A stretch of DNA of 64,000 bases, taken from NCBI GenBank assembly GCA_949825025.1, contig OX463780.1:16775480-16839479 (forward strand). Reading direction: 5' to 3'. The stretch is from Siphlonurus alternatus (Eukaryota; Arthropoda; Insecta; Ephemeroptera; Siphlonuridae). The notes beneath the pieces are model-generated. The model did no database searches, had not been told where the DNA came from, and worked only from the letters and a program-made list of their open reading frames with translations. Below, one piece after another: positions 1 through 12,213 of the stretch. The translations under genes were made by a program, and so were the position numbers. The stretch's first letter is position 1. Each line of letters begins with the position of its first letter.

Positions 1-383
1 ACCTTTTAATTTATTTGTTGTGTATTTGTATTGTTAATTTTGAAGACTTAGTTTCTTTTTTCTGATTATCATATTTGGGTGACTGTTCACATTGTGCTTG
101 GGTTTTTGCCTTTTACATGTCACCAATTGAGCAACAAATATTTTTATTTTGTTTAAACATTTTTATTTCAATATAATATTGTTTTCATATATTTTTTTGT
201 ATACATGCTATGTTTGCTTAATAAACATTTATTATTAACATTATTTTTTTTTTACCGTAACATTTATGGACTGGTTTTACGATACAAATTTCAATATACC
301 TAAGTAATTTTTTGTTATCCTAGTACATTTTTCAATAAAATGACCACAATATAATCTCAACATTCTATATATAATATATTCTA
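1..383. other. AT-rich non-coding DNA
   Basis: Long T and A runs, with no open frame and no repeat structure that I can support. It ends at the TTAA that flanks the first foldback element. Confidence 0.6.
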
Positions 384-738
384 TTAAAGGCATACAGGCC
401 TCAAAATACAAATTAGACAGTCACCAAGTGGGTTTAGAGTATATAATCAACATTCGCATCATTTTTTTCCACGCGTGATGCATCCGTGCGAAGTCGCAGT
501 TCAAAGTAAGAAATTTAGTCCTTGATGACGTCACGAAGTCCTTGATGACGTCACAACTCAATGCTAATCGGTGCTATCTGTGAGTTGTGACGTCAGCAAG
601 GACTTTCTTTACAGCGCGAACTTCGCACAGACGCACCGCGCGCAGGTAAAAATAATACGAATGTTGATTATAAACTTGAGCAACACTTAATGTCTGTCTA
701 ATTTAGTAATTTGTAATTTGAAGCCTGTATACCTTTAA
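384..738. mobile_element. Palindromic MITE, TTAA-flanked (347 bp)
   Basis: The left end reads TTAA then AGGCATACAGGC. The right end reads GCCTGTATACCT then TTAA. The 4-bp flanks (384-387 and 735-738) are identical, as expected for a TTAA target duplication, and the element body is 388-734. The arms continue inward with matching 'aaattagacag' / 'ctgtctaattt' and 'atcaacattcg' / 'cgaatgttgat' blocks. No transposase frame fits inside. The centre carries three TGACGTCA octamers (526, 546, 588), the first two in a 20-bp tandem duplication. TTAA with purine-first termini is the pattern known for Kolobok elements. piggyBac also uses TTAA, but its ends normally start with C. The superfamily call is inference. 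Confidence 0.8.
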
Positions 739-873
739 CATTTGAAAAAAAAAATATGCATATAAAATACAACTTAGCATATCAAAAAGCATTATAGAAG
801 CATGCTATAAAGAGAAGGTATATAATATAACATAGTTTCTTGATCAGCTATTCTGGTAAGAACTCTGCTCGTG

Positions 874-1109
874 TACCTACTACAGTCAAATTAATTTAAT
901 ATTCCCACCGGAAGTAGCCGGAAGTAAAAGGTTTCTTGTCTTCTTATTAGTATTTTCATTTTGAAATTTTGACTACAGCTTCGTAAAAAGAGTACTAACA
1001 TGTTTACAAATTTTCAAGGCTCAGACATGAACAATATGACCGGAAACCTCTCACTTCCGGCTACTTTTGGTGGGAATATTAAATAAATTTGACTGTACTG
1101 TAGTAGGTA
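874..1109. mobile_element. Terminal-inverted-repeat element, TA-flanked (232 bp)
   Basis: The arms run from about 876-934 and 1039-1107. The left arm starts CCTACTACAGTCAAAT and goes on to 'aatattcccaccggaagtagccgg'-like sequence. The right arm is its reverse complement, except for a 5-bp ACAGT duplication near the tip and a few substitutions. The dinucleotide TA lies directly outside both tips (874-875 and 1108-1109), consistent with a TA-targeting element of Tc1/mariner type. The central ~100 bp between the arms is AT-rich and has no long open frame. It is a non-autonomous copy. Confidence 0.75.
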
Positions 1110-3063
1110 GTATAACTTATGAAATTCTTGTGTAATGTGAAGACGATATCTTCCAATATAGCTACTCTACTACACTGCATGTACGACATTTTTATATGAT
1201 GCAAAGAAAATTGAAATGCAAATTGAGTTCTACCTTTAGAAGGAAGATGAAAAAAGAAAAGAAAACACTGAAATTCTTGCTATATGAAAGAGAAGTAATT
1301 TAAATGTAAAAATTCATATGTATTTAATTAATTACTAATATTTTCTTATAAGACATTTATGCATTCAATTTCAACATACTATGTATATTAGGGCATTTTG
1401 AGGCTGTGGAAATTTCTAAGAAAGTTCCTTAAAATTGAAGCCTTGATAATTATTATTACATTTCAACAAGAAACTCAAATAGAATGACGTAATGAATATT
1501 ATAATATTTCTTACTTCTAAATGTGTATTAATGTTAAAAATAGATCATCTACGCAATTTAAATACAGCATCGCCTTTGCTCGACACATTTTAATGATCTT
1601 ATAATACACAAATAATAGTAGCAATTAAATGATTGTTGAATAAATTGGTAGAATTTTTAGTTCAATTGTTCAGACTTTGTCTAAAATTATGTGTTTAGTT
1701 AGTCTATAACATGATTTATTTCATATTATGATAAAAAAAAAACAGATTATTCACGCCATGACGTTAATTTAAATTAAAATTAAAAATACTGTGCTATACT
1801 CTACACTGATTTATTGGAAGAGAGTAAATTGATTTTGAATAAATGCATATTTTAAAAATACTGTTTCAAAAGGACAAATTGTAATTTCCAATATTGCAAA
1901 TCAGCAGATATTCTTGCTGATATCGACATCTGCAATTCATACATTTTGACAAGAGAGTTTCTGGCCCCGTTCTTTGAGTGACTGAGAAACGTATATTTAC
2001 ATGGGTGATAGAGCGGTGATGTTGGGAAGAATATTGCGCATTTGCTGTAAAATTCTATGGTAGCCATCTTTGTTAAAGTCACGATTTCATCATTAAATTC
2101 ACATAAATTGCATTACTGGTGTAGAATTTGTGTGCTTGTCAAAATCACGTCACACCGTGTAAACGTTCCTCTAATCTCAATACAAACTAATGAGAAGTCA
2201 GTCGCACGTGTCGCAAGATTGCATTATAATGGCTCATGCACTGTCACGTGTCACTCATAGAAATAATTGTTCTTCTCAAAATTCAATAATATATTGCTGG
2301 TATTGGTGACACCAGAGGAGAAAAAGAAAGAGAAGACATACTCTTATTTTATAGCTAACTTGTCAGAAATAATAACGAAAAAAACGTGTGAATAGAGAAC
2401 ATTATTCTTTATGAAAAACCTCAATATAACAGGATATATTTCCATGAAATAAATAATTTTATGGAATATTCCAATATATAATTAAATATAATAATGTTTT
2501 TAAGTTAATAACAATTTATCAACAATGTACAGTATATAATTTTTTTATTTAATAATGTACTTGTTAGTAAAAGTACTCCCTTTTTTTTCTATTTTTATTT
2601 TTTTTTTCTCACTAAATTCATAAAATTTAAAAATATTTTTTTATATTAAAAATTGCTGTAGCTTATGAATATTAATAAAAAAAATCTACGAAGAATGTAT
2701 GACCAAGATGGAAAAGTGAAATAAAACTAGTGCTATTTTCTGTCATTACTCACTTTTTTTCCTTACATTACATAATAAGAGGAAAGTGCCTGCTCCTATT
2801 AGGTTGTCGTGCTTACAAGCGAGGCACGAGAGAAGAAAACTCTTTCTCTCGACTTCGACTAAAGAGCCTTTTTACGCGTTCTTTATGATTGTCCCCCCGA
2901 GATATTCTGCCATCACATTTCATTTTATCTCACAAACGTTCTCATTACGAGACTTGATATAAATTTTTTTTTTTCATTTTAATTTATCATATTTTTGATT
3001 GTTTCATTTCCCTCTTCCATCATAATAATATAATTTGTAAGATTTTCAGATTTACATTTTTCT
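1110..3063. other. AT-rich non-coding DNA
   Basis: Mostly A/T runs. A somewhat richer patch at 1955-2260 has short overlapping open frames on both strands (up to 76 codons). They have no recognisable family, and the plus-strand one has no clear splice borders. A second patch at 2790-2900 contains a weak stem (CGAGAGAA with its complement). I see no supported gene. Confidence 0.5.
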
Positions 3064-3410
3064 AAAGGATGAATCTCAGTAGGTTGATATCTCGCAATCG
3101 TAGCGCCTGAATGAGACAAGACTTGCAAAGGAACTTAAAACTCACCATCAATAGGTGTCATACAAATTTTGAAGCGAATCTGTCTTATCAGTTTTGTGAA
3201 AATTGAGGTAGAAGTTTAACATTGGCCTTATGGACGAAAACCGGAAATGGAGCTGTTGTAAGAAAACTCCCAGATCGAATTTGCTCAAATCATAAGCGAT
3301 TAAGTTTAAAAACAATCTCGATTTTTTAAAATTTATTTCATTCGATTCGTTTACTGGGAAATATTCTTTGACTCCGAAGTAACTGAGATTAATCGTTAAA
3401 GTTGCAGTAA
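3064..3410. repeat. Dispersed non-palindromic repeat, copy 1
   Basis: This block aligns by eye over its whole length with 34877-35214 in the same orientation. Shared blocks include 'catcaataggtg', 'catacaaattttga', 'aatctgtcttatca', 'ggaaatggagctg' and 'ccgaagtaactgagatt'. No terminal inverted repeats and no target duplication are visible, so the element class is unknown. The two copies differ by scattered substitutions and small indels, so they are old. It could be a fragment of a larger transposon or retroelement. No long open frame is shared. Confidence 0.75.
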
Positions 3411-4322
3411 CTTTATTTAAAATATTTGACTTAAGTCATTCATTACAATGCGCATATGCGAGTATGTTTATTATGAAAACAAAAGTTCTGGAGTATGCAG
3501 TAGACTTAACCATAAGAAAGAAAATACCGCAAACTCGACTCTTCTTTTGAAGGAAATCTTATTATGTTTTGATGGGCAGCAAGAGAGAAATAAGAAGCTC
3601 GCCTATACATGCAAAACAAAAACCAAATCTCCTTCCTGGCCCATATATAGTTTTGTCCTTAACAATATGCTAGCTTTAATGTTTTGTTTCCAAGCCTTAT
3701 CCAGCATTGAAAGTGTTATCGGTCCGTAAAAAAAAAAAGAAAAAAAAACTCATAGAATTTTATTTTATATAATTCACTGCATAATCAATAAATAAAGAAT
3801 AAAGTTCTATTTTGGACACGCAATGGTAATCAATATGTACGAGGCTTTTTTGCCACATCAATACCTGGATATATTGTATGAGAGAAGCAGACAGAGAGTT
3901 GATATGATCACCACATGATGTGGCCCCAGGGACCTCTGGTGGCTGACACCGCTTGAGGTCACATGGTCAATGCGCAAGCTTTGCTGCCTGCCACAAATCA
4001 CTAGAGTGTGAAAAGTGTGACGTCCCTTGTAGTTATCATACCTCTGTATGTCGCTGTCCAGGTCACACCTAGCGAGTTCTGCAAGCAAGAAGGATGTCAC
4101 AGGAATTCCTGCTTTGAATTGCAAAACTCTGAATAATCTAAAAGGCTGCTATTTTACATTACACGTCTGGAATGTGATAAATATTCAAAGCTAGGAATAC
4201 ACTTTGACGCATTGCTCAATAGATTTATTCAACCATGTTCTATATAGGAATTAGTTTTTGTTATATAGTGAAATTGCTGGACATCACAGATTCAAAACTG
4301 TTTTGTACTAGATATATTTACA
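3411..4322. other. Unique DNA with two weak open frames
   Basis: A 93-codon plus-strand frame at 3448-3729 and an 88-codon minus-strand frame at 3858-4124 are the longest here. The second lies in a patch of higher GC (3880-4120). Neither has a recognisable domain, a signal peptide or good splice borders, and both lengths are expected by chance. I treat them as non-coding. Confidence 0.4.
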
Positions 4323-4642
4323 ATGGAGTATCGACCTCATTTTTTTGTTGCAGAAATGGATAGAGGGTGCAAAGTTATGCTACCCTGATTTTTTTCAGAT
4401 TTTTTTGAGACCGGGAACTATTTAAAAAAAAAAAAATTGTAAGTCTTTTTCGTGATGTCACGAGATGCCGCTTCTTAAGAAAAAGATAGGACTTGCCGCC
4501 TCGTGACGTCACAAAAAGGAATTTCAATCATTTTTAAAAAATAGTTCCCGGTCTCAAAAAAAGCTGAAAAAAATCAGAGTAGCATAACTTTGCAATCTCT
4601 ATCCATTTCTGCAATAAAAAAAAATTGAGGTCGATACTTCAT
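4323..4642. mobile_element. Family A palindromic MITE, copy 1 (320 bp)
   Basis: Begins ATGGAGTATCGACCTCA and ends with its near-complement TGAGGTCGATACTTCAT. The arms continue through 'gcagaaatggatagaggg', a T-rich block and 'gagaccggga'. The centre (about 4440-4510) has two half-sites (gtgatgtcacg and cgtgacgtcac) around 'cttaagaaaaagataggac'. No coding capacity is seen. Three further copies lie at 15335, 28445 and 38608. No target duplication can be seen at this copy, so the superfamily is undetermined. Confidence 0.85.
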
Positions 4643-5067
4643 ACTTAAAATTTGGCCTTGGAAAGAACAGAATCTCTATATTTAGATATTATATTATATT
4701 GATTGTTCTTATGGCGATATATTGTCCCCTCATAATATTGACAATTTATTTACCGCTCATTAATTCTACTGGTCCTTCGTTGGCCCACTTGAGAGATGAG
4801 GTCATCCCTCATCACTAAGGTTCATTGTATCCGTACTTCAGAATGATTGCTTGGCCTCTCTCATTCTGAGATTCAGGGGGAAAGACTTAGTCCCAGGACG
4901 GCGGGGTTGAATACGAAGTCGAGGGGGGCTCATATTTTGTGTCTCGAAAAAGTGTTAATAATGTACACTTTGTGACAAACGGAACGTTTTCTATGCGTGT
5001 TGTTGACTCCAGTCACCATGCAGTCTATGATGACGTGATAGTAACTATATACTCATTCATATGCGGA
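4643..5067. other. Unique DNA, GC-richer patch
   Basis: 4750-4960 is richer in GC than its surroundings. A 31-codon minus-strand frame begins with ATG near 4929. No domain or regulatory site is recognisable. The rest is AT-rich. Confidence 0.4.
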
Positions 5068-5190
5068 GCGATTCATGAAGGAGTTATCCAGGTTTCTCAC
5101 TAACTGCGGTTAGTGTCATTGATTTAAGCTGACACTAAACGTGGTTATAGTAGGAAAACTGGATAACTCCTTCATATCATGGATTACGCT
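5068..5190. mobile_element. Short foldback element (~123 bp)
   Basis: Left arm 'agcgattcatgaaggagttatcc' and right arm complement 'agcgtaatccatgatatgaaggagttatcc' pair. The pairing continues through 'aggttt', then 'ctaaccgcagttagt'-like and 'gtgtca' blocks to a short loop near 5125. The tips resemble those of the element at 25961-26113 (gattcacgaa, agttaaccaggttt), so the two probably belong to one family. No target duplication is clear. Confidence 0.65.
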
Positions 5191-6913
5191 TCCAAGAGAT
5201 TTGTAGTCTTAATTCTTTCATTATTATAGTGCCCCAAAATTAAAAATCTGTCAATTTTTATTATATACATGTGAATATTTTTTGGAGATACAGTGACACC
5301 AGGTTATGTTACTATAATCTAAAATTGTACATAGCTATATACAAATGTAATTTAATGAAGAATTAGTCGAGTTTGCTTACGATAATGTACTTTAATTGTC
5401 GCTAACGTGAGACACTAAATTAGAAATTGTAATATCGTCAGTATAAGAAATATCTCGTAAAATTAAAAACTAACAAAAATAAAGATAACAGTGACTAGAC
5501 AGCATATTCATGATGATAAAAAATATATAAAAACATAATATTTTTGACGTTCAAAAATATAGAACAATATTTTTACTACACACTTCATTTTTTTTCTGGG
5601 TTTGTTGTTTTAAAAGAAATTAAAAGCAATCAATGTTCATTTCAATTTCACCGTGACAAGCTGTTCAAAATGTTTATTCAGTATACTCAGAAGGTAAATA
5701 AATTCAAACAATGACCTTCAATATTTTACACCCTTTTTTGTGCTAAATTGAAGCCCAAGGTCTTTTTTTCCATTACATAAAAAAAAAAACTCTACACGTA
5801 AGAGAACAAAAATGAGATCTATTTTCTCTAACGAGAGCGACAGATTGACGGCGAGATGTTTGTATTCTCATATTCTTGTGTTGAAGAAACGAGTTTATCA
5901 TTTTTATGACGAAGAATAAATATGTGCTCATGTTGGTACTCCTCGACGACGAAACTAGGCCATGACCCTTTCTTTATTACATTGGCCGGAGCGACAGGGA
6001 AATAAAAACACACTACGAGCCCTGAGACTGAGGCTTGTATACATAATAGTATAGGGAGGAGAGGGCAATTAGAGGATCAAGAGCTTGATGAAAATGCAAC
6101 GTCAAGACGCTGATTTTCAAGACAACATAAGTGATGTATTAAGTAGCCTTGAGAGTGTTAGTTAATTAATTTGATGATGAGCTTATTCATACACTGAAAA
6201 ATTTGAGAGATTTATTGTAAATATGAAATTAAAGTAAATCGTAATTAATTCTGATGAGGATGATTAAAGTAGTAGATATTCATGTCTAAAGTATCGTTAA
6301 ATCAATAATAATATATCATTAAATTTATATAATATATATCAACTGTTTCTATTCTATCGTGAATATAATTCTCTGAAACAAATTTTTCTCAGTGTAATTA
6401 ATTTTCAAGTGAAATAACTGCGACAATGTCAACATTTCTTAATTAAAATTCAAAATTAATTATAAGCTCGCAGATAAAATGCTACCAACAAGAAAATTCT
6501 AAGAGCATGCGTTTAACAACAATTAACTATCTTTTTTATCTCCTTCTTAGTAGTCAGTAGCCAAGCACAAACAACAGTCTGCAATTCGAGTTTACAAATT
6601 GCAATATTACATCATACATGAACTAGTTATTTCAGTATTTTTTTATGTGCTATTACACAATTTTTTAATACATTTACTTTGAGGTAAAAGATAATGTATT
6701 TCTTTGTGTTTATTAAAACATTTAATAGCAAGTTACAAGCTTGTTGATACACTTTTTTTTTATCAGGAATGAAATAAATATAAAATATTAAAATTTTCAC
6801 TCTTTTAATAATGTGCTTATTATTGTTATTTAAAACTGGAAGCCTTTTTAAATATTGTTAAATTGCAACAATTTTTCATTTATTCGTTGGCAATTGTTTT
6901 ATAAAAAAAATAG
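5191..6913. other. AT-rich non-coding DNA
   Basis: Extended A/T-rich sequence. A 61-codon minus-strand frame at 5828-6013 lies in a GC-richer patch (5825-6060), but it has no recognisable features. Nothing else is supported. Confidence 0.5.
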
Positions 6914-7460
6914 CAGTGCGAGTCCCGGTTTTGGACTCCCTTAACACATTTGTAACTTTTAAAAAAAATGATCTGCCATATTTGGCTCTTAAAAATTCAA
7001 CAAAAATATAAACATGGTTAATGGAATGTAGCAGTTAAGTTTATCATAATTTTAGCTCCATATATCAGAGCATCTCTTTGAGTAAAGGGGGCATACATGT
7101 CCAAAATGTATCAATTGCCCCAAAATATCAACCAATCCATGGCATCAATCTTTGAGTAAAGAACAAAAAATAATATGTGTGGCCGGCCATGATTTTTTAA
7201 GATGTCTCACTTTTGGAAATCACATGTTATTTAAATGGCGAGTGACGATTTTTGGCAAAATGGCTGCCATTAATTTATTTTTATTTTCTTGTTGAGCCAT
7301 TAAAAAGGCGATCAAGTGGTATTGAAGTTATCATTTTCATAGAAAGGGTGATTTAGTTAATGGATTACAATTTCTTTTAAACCATTTTTGGCCTAAACGC
7401 ATGCCGGAAAAAAGGGCGATTACAAAAGCCATGCAAGTACAAAAACCGGGACTCGTACTG
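6914..7460. mobile_element. Non-autonomous TIR element, Tc1/mariner-like ends (547 bp)
   Basis: The terminal inverted repeats are CAGTGCGAGTCCCGGTTTT on the left and the complement of CAGTACGAGTCCCGGTTTT on the right, about 19 bp with one mismatch. TA follows the right tip (7461-7462). On the left TA is one base away (6911-6912, then G). CAGT-starting ends and TA targets are typical of Tc1/mariner. The interior is not a palindrome. It contains 'tttgagtaaag' twice (about 7076 and 7151) and no transposase-like frame. It is a deleted or non-autonomous copy, and the superfamily is inferred. Confidence 0.7.
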
Positions 7461-9618
7461 TATATATATTTTTAAATTTCTTTATTGAAGACAAACATAT
7501 TATATTAAGAGTTTGATGGATGCAATAACATACCTTATAACCTTATGGTATACGTTACCGTCTGTTTTTGTGAGTTATTTAATGGTACAATAAAAAGTCT
7601 CTAACAATATAAATCCATTTGCAAGAAAAGTACATTTCTACTAACGTATTAAGAGATAAAACGTTGTCGTATTTATAGATGAATCAACTCACATATGGAA
7701 CGCAATAAAGTAAGTGCTATGTGTGTACATAGACTCTGATAGAGCATAGAGAAAGAGCACCATCATCATAAAAAAGTACAAAAATAATTACGGATTATGA
7801 GATTGTATATTTAGTTGATTGTATGTGTACAGTGGGCAATCACGCAATTTGCCCTAGTGACGCCACACCTTAGAAAACAAATAAACGCATTCTGCATGTG
7901 ATCAGCGGGTTATAGAATTGAGCTGGCTCATGTGGTTTAGAGTTTAATATATCTAGGTAAAGGGAATCACAGTGCAAGTAAGTTGAACAAATTTAATAAA
8001 AAACTTTGTTCTGAACTTTAATGTAAATGTCCATTGAGTTCAGAGTTGCAGTATTATTATAAATAGGTTAATTAAAGAGGCTGCAAAAGTTCAGAGAGGC
8101 CATACGATGACTTCAAGAGAAATAAAGCACTGGACCATAGCTTATTTTGATATCGTAACAATTTACAATCAATATACAAATTACGTAATTTAACTAATCA
8201 AGAACCTTTTAATGTTGCAGCTAAACTTTCAATAAAATTAGTTAAGTTCCTGTAAATCCAATATTTTAATATTTCAGGTTTCAAATATTGCTGAAATAAT
8301 TATATTGTTGTTCTTGATTATTGTGGACTCAAATATTGATATATGTTGATAAAATAAATTTATAGAGGTATGAAAATTTGACATATTATGTATTCATTTT
8401 GTAAACAGTATAAAATCATAACAACAGAATAAATTATAGAATTTCTTCCAATTTAATACACATTGCTAAATTTCATTAATGTAATGTGACGTTTTTCCTG
8501 CACGTTTATTATTAACAAGTTTCTTACAGAACAAATTGTAACAATATATGGGAGCCGTATTTTATTTTAAAAAAATTTAAAAGAGTCACAGTGTTTTCTA
8601 AGCCCTTTGGTACCATCCAATTCAGTGCTTAGTACACATTTTTTAAAAAAATAAATATGTAAAATACTGTTTAGAATTAATTTATATACCATGCTTAAAT
8701 CTATTCATGAATATGTTGTTGTTTTTCTGTTTTTATATTATAGCAGCCAATGATTTGTTTATTTGTAAACATTTTATTTTTAATTTTATTGAATTGAATT
8801 TCATTGAATATTATTTTTAATCAGACCACTCCTTTGAAATAAATCACAATCGCAGGAATTGTATTCAACAAAAATAAACCATTTTGTTTACACAAACAAA
8901 TATTTATTTTTATTCCTTTCACTGTAGATTTCATAATATCTTGGTTATCGTGAAATGTTTTATTTCCAAACCTCATCTAACAAGTAAGTTCGTTTGAATG
9001 ACACTAAATAATGATTGAAATGACTGTGAGAGGCAGCCATAATTTTTAAGAACAAATAGCTTCTCTGAAATAAAATCAGAGTGGCATTAATTTAAACTGG
9101 GAAGAGAATGAAAGGACTAAAAAAAAAAAAAAAAAAAAAAATCAAAATTAGATTACAATAAAAATCTCGCAGATCAAAGGGATAAAAAAAGGACTATACA
9201 TTTCCTTTTACCGTGTTATAACCTAAAAATTTTTATTTTGCTTTGAAAAAAAAAAAAAAAATAGGCTTTTTTTTCCTGCTAAAATTAATAAAAAAAAAAT
9301 GAAACATATAGATAGGGAAGAAAATATAAATAAACAAAATTATATTTTCAATTTTGTCAATATTTTATGTAATTTAAACTAAATTATTTTCACGCGCGCA
9401 ATGAGAACATAATAAAATTAATAAACATGTTATTTTGTATAATTTTTTTAACAAAAATATTTACACTATATAGCACGCTAATTATTCTGTATTAATTACT
9501 TCACTACAAAAATAACAAGATATTTGTTGCGTCTAGTCGTGATAATTAAGTAATCTAGTCAACTTGTTTTGAACACACAAAAGAATTAATTACTACTGAT
9601 TTAGGCAATTAATGCATT
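7461..9618. other. AT-rich non-coding DNA
   Basis: No supported gene. It contains a small hairpin (GGGCAA/TTGCCC, about 7834-7855), poly(A) runs at 9119-9141 and 9246-9261, and otherwise unique AT-rich sequence. Confidence 0.5.
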
Positions 9619-10753
9619 ATACAGCCCAGTGGCGTAGGCAGGATTTGCCCAAGGGGGGGGTTCTTGAAAATAAATAAGATGGAAAACAACCCACTGGGGG
9701 GTTTGGGGGGCGTAGCCCCCCAATAGCCCGCCGCAGGCTCGATTTTTTTTAAGGACACGCCCCTTTTTTAGGGTAAAATTATAAAAAAATACTATTATAG
9801 AGAATGCATGGCCTGATGCAATATTTTTAAAATTTTATTTTTTTTTTTGCACCTCTTTTTTTTAATTTCGTTTCAATATTATACGTGCACTAACGTGCTT
9901 TAATTGAGTATATTTAAATCAAGTAATTCATCTAATACCACTTTTATATCGTTTTTATTAGTTTCATGGTGCGCGATTTTTTTGAAAAAGAGACATGGAC
10001 TATACATTTTTTCGATGAAAAGTTGCAGCAAATTTCTTATATTTGTAAATCGGAAATTATGTAGTTACAATATTTTTGTCACTACTTTTTCTTATAAAAA
10101 AAATAGAGCATATTTTAAGACGATGTACTGATGTACGAGCAAGAAAAAATATTTTTATTAAATTTTCAAAACAGGAATATCAATTCATTACATTAAGTAT
10201 ACTGTAAAATTAATACATTTAAAAAATCGGATTTTTTTTAACTTCAATAATAAATTCAAAGATATACGTACAGTATTATACATGAGACAATGAGACTAGC
10301 AATTGTAAGATGTAATATACCTATATAATAAATTAAAAATAATAAAATACTATGTATAATTTTTATTTTTATGCTGAACATTATGCGGGGAATGCTTTCA
10401 ACATTTTTTATACTTTAAATTGTTGTCTTTACGTGTACAAAAACATAAATAACTTAATGAGGAATAGTACATATTATAATTATAATAATATAGAATTATA
10501 CCATGATTATATAATCATAATTCTGCAGACCGATTTTAAATAAAATAAATATGTATTAACGATGTGTTTCGGGGATATAAATTTTTATTTTTATTATTTT
10601 TTTTAAGAAAATTTTTCATAAAATTTTAGCTAAATCGTATCTGTCGAGTCCCATTTTTTGTTATTTTTCCCTTAAAATTTACTAAGGTTCAGCTCTCAAG
10701 GGGGGGGTTATAACACCCAAAACCCCCCCCTTGTCTACGCCCCTGATACAGCC
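9619..10753. mobile_element. hAT-type element with 8-bp TSD (1119 bp, non-autonomous)
   Basis: The 8-bp sequence ATACAGCC occurs directly before the left end (9619-9626) and directly after the right end (10746-10753). The left end starts CAGTGGCGTAGGCAGG. The right end, read on the minus strand, starts CAGGGGCGTAGACAAGG. Both then run into G-rich or C-rich tracts. An 8-bp duplication with CAG-starting, GGCG-containing termini is characteristic of the hAT superfamily. The interior is AT-rich. The open frames inside (63-75 codons, one without an ATG start) do not resemble a transposase, so the copy cannot move on its own. The body is 9627-10745. Confidence 0.9.
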
Positions 10754-11640
10754 ACCAGCACAAATAAATCTAGAGCTTCCGTCCACTTTAAATTAGCATT
10801 CTTGGTATAAGTATATAACATACAAGTAAGAATTCCGTTTTTGAAGCAAATATGCAAAAAAATACTACAAAGAGTTGAATTACCGATAGTGCATTGATAA
10901 TTTTATAACATTTTATATTAAAATTGATTTTTTTTTAAATTTTATGTTTCTAAAAAAAAGTTTTCAGTTTTCTACTTTCAGTGGTAGAGTGAGCATGTTG
11001 TAAAAAGTTTTCTCATATACACAAAAGTTGTACAGTAGTGATTGAGCGAGCCATCTCTTGCTCTAACGGCCTCAAAACAAAGCCATAAGATAAGAAAATG
11101 GTTGAACATCAAGATTTATTTCAACTTACCATGCAACATTTGCTCTTTTGAATATATAATAGTGAAATAAATATATATTTAAAATAGGTCATCATACTGT
11201 CAATTGGATCCATATCATATAAAATAAAAGCAATGAAAACTTTCTTAAGTCTTTGGAAATTGGAGTTGTGACAGGTCAAGTTAGAAATTATACTATATAA
11301 CTTTTACTGGTAAAGATTGTGATCATTTGTGTTGGTAAGGAAGCTTAATTTGCAAGCTACACTTTATACTGATATGCAATATCTACTGCAATTTTAATCA
11401 TTAGAGAAACTTGTTTGTCCGCATTCACGGTTACTGAAAGAATAAAACTTCAAACCTCAATCAGGATTAACTCCCCCCACCTCTTAACCTTACCATCTTT
11501 CTCCTCTTACCCCCCTCCCCCACTTCTTACCCCCATTTTGTGAACTCGATATTGGCACCAAAGTTATTCAATTCCCATACTCTTAACATTGTTCTTGTAC
11601 AAGTTAATTTTATGTAGATAATTTAAGAAAAAAAAATCAG
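10754..11640. other. AT-rich DNA with a pyrimidine-rich block
   Basis: Mostly unique AT-rich sequence. 11470-11540 is strongly C/T-rich on the plus strand (runs of cccccc and tcttaccccc). No gene is supported. Confidence 0.5.
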
Positions 11641-12213
11641 TCAAATAAACAACCTTCCTGAAATTTTTTTTATTGCGAATTTGGATAGAAGACCTCGAGT
11701 TGTGTATTATGTATTGTATTACCAATTATACATGTATATATTTATATTTTTTGAACCCTCTTAAGGCGGATTCACATGGCGATTTTTATCATGCAACGCG
11801 AAGCGAATAATGCGCTATTTCTGTGACATCAATTGGCGGCCATATTTGGCGATTAAAAAAAAGAGCATCGCAATTAACGCAATTTCGCTGCCGCAACCTG
11901 GCGAATTCGCTCGCCGCATAGAATTTCACAGCTTGTATGACAAAATCGCGTCGCATTGCCATTGTCGCCATCTGAATCTGCCTTAACACCCTTAAAATCA
12001 TGATGGAAAACGCTGTGACGTCATAGTCATGTAATTATTTAACACGCAAGCATAGGGAAATGCGTTGCATGACTATGATGTCACATCGTCTTTCCCCCCG
12101 ATGTTGAGGCTGTTAGAGGATTCAAGAAAATTGAATAAAATTGACAATATCTCGAGGTCCTCTATCCAAATATGCAGTAAAAAAATTTCATGAAGGTTGT
12201 CCATTAGATCGTA
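11641..12213. mobile_element. Palindromic element interrupted by a nested MITE
   Basis: The outer arms 'aaccttcctgaaatttttt' (11651) and the complement of 'aaaaaaatttcatgaaggtt' (about 12179) pair. The pairing continues through 'ttggatagaagacctcgag' / 'ctcgaggtcctctatccaa', 'ttttttgaaccctc' / 'gaggattcaagaaaa', and 'gctgtgacgtcatagtcatg' / 'catgactatgatgtcacatc'. The loop is near 12030-12073. The left arm is split by a 218-bp insertion (11765-11982). Removing that insertion gives a palindrome of about 350 bp. A partial homolog without the insertion lies at 22011-22148. The exact outer limits are uncertain. Confidence 0.75.
11761..11986. mobile_element. Nested TTAA MITE (218 bp)
   Basis: Flanked by TTAA at 11761-11764 and 11983-11986. 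Ends are GGCGGATTCACATGGCGA and the complement of GGCAGATTCAGATGGCGA. The centre contains 'ttggcggccatatttggcga', close to the core of the elements at 23581 and 24906, so they are probably relatives. The insertion is supported by two independent 'empty' comparisons: the opposite arm of its host palindrome and the homolog at 22011-22148. The 70-codon minus-strand frame through it comes from the repeat, not from a gene. Confidence 0.85.

Noticed and set aside
11789..12001. 70-codon minus-strand frame
   Set aside because: It lies within the nested MITE.
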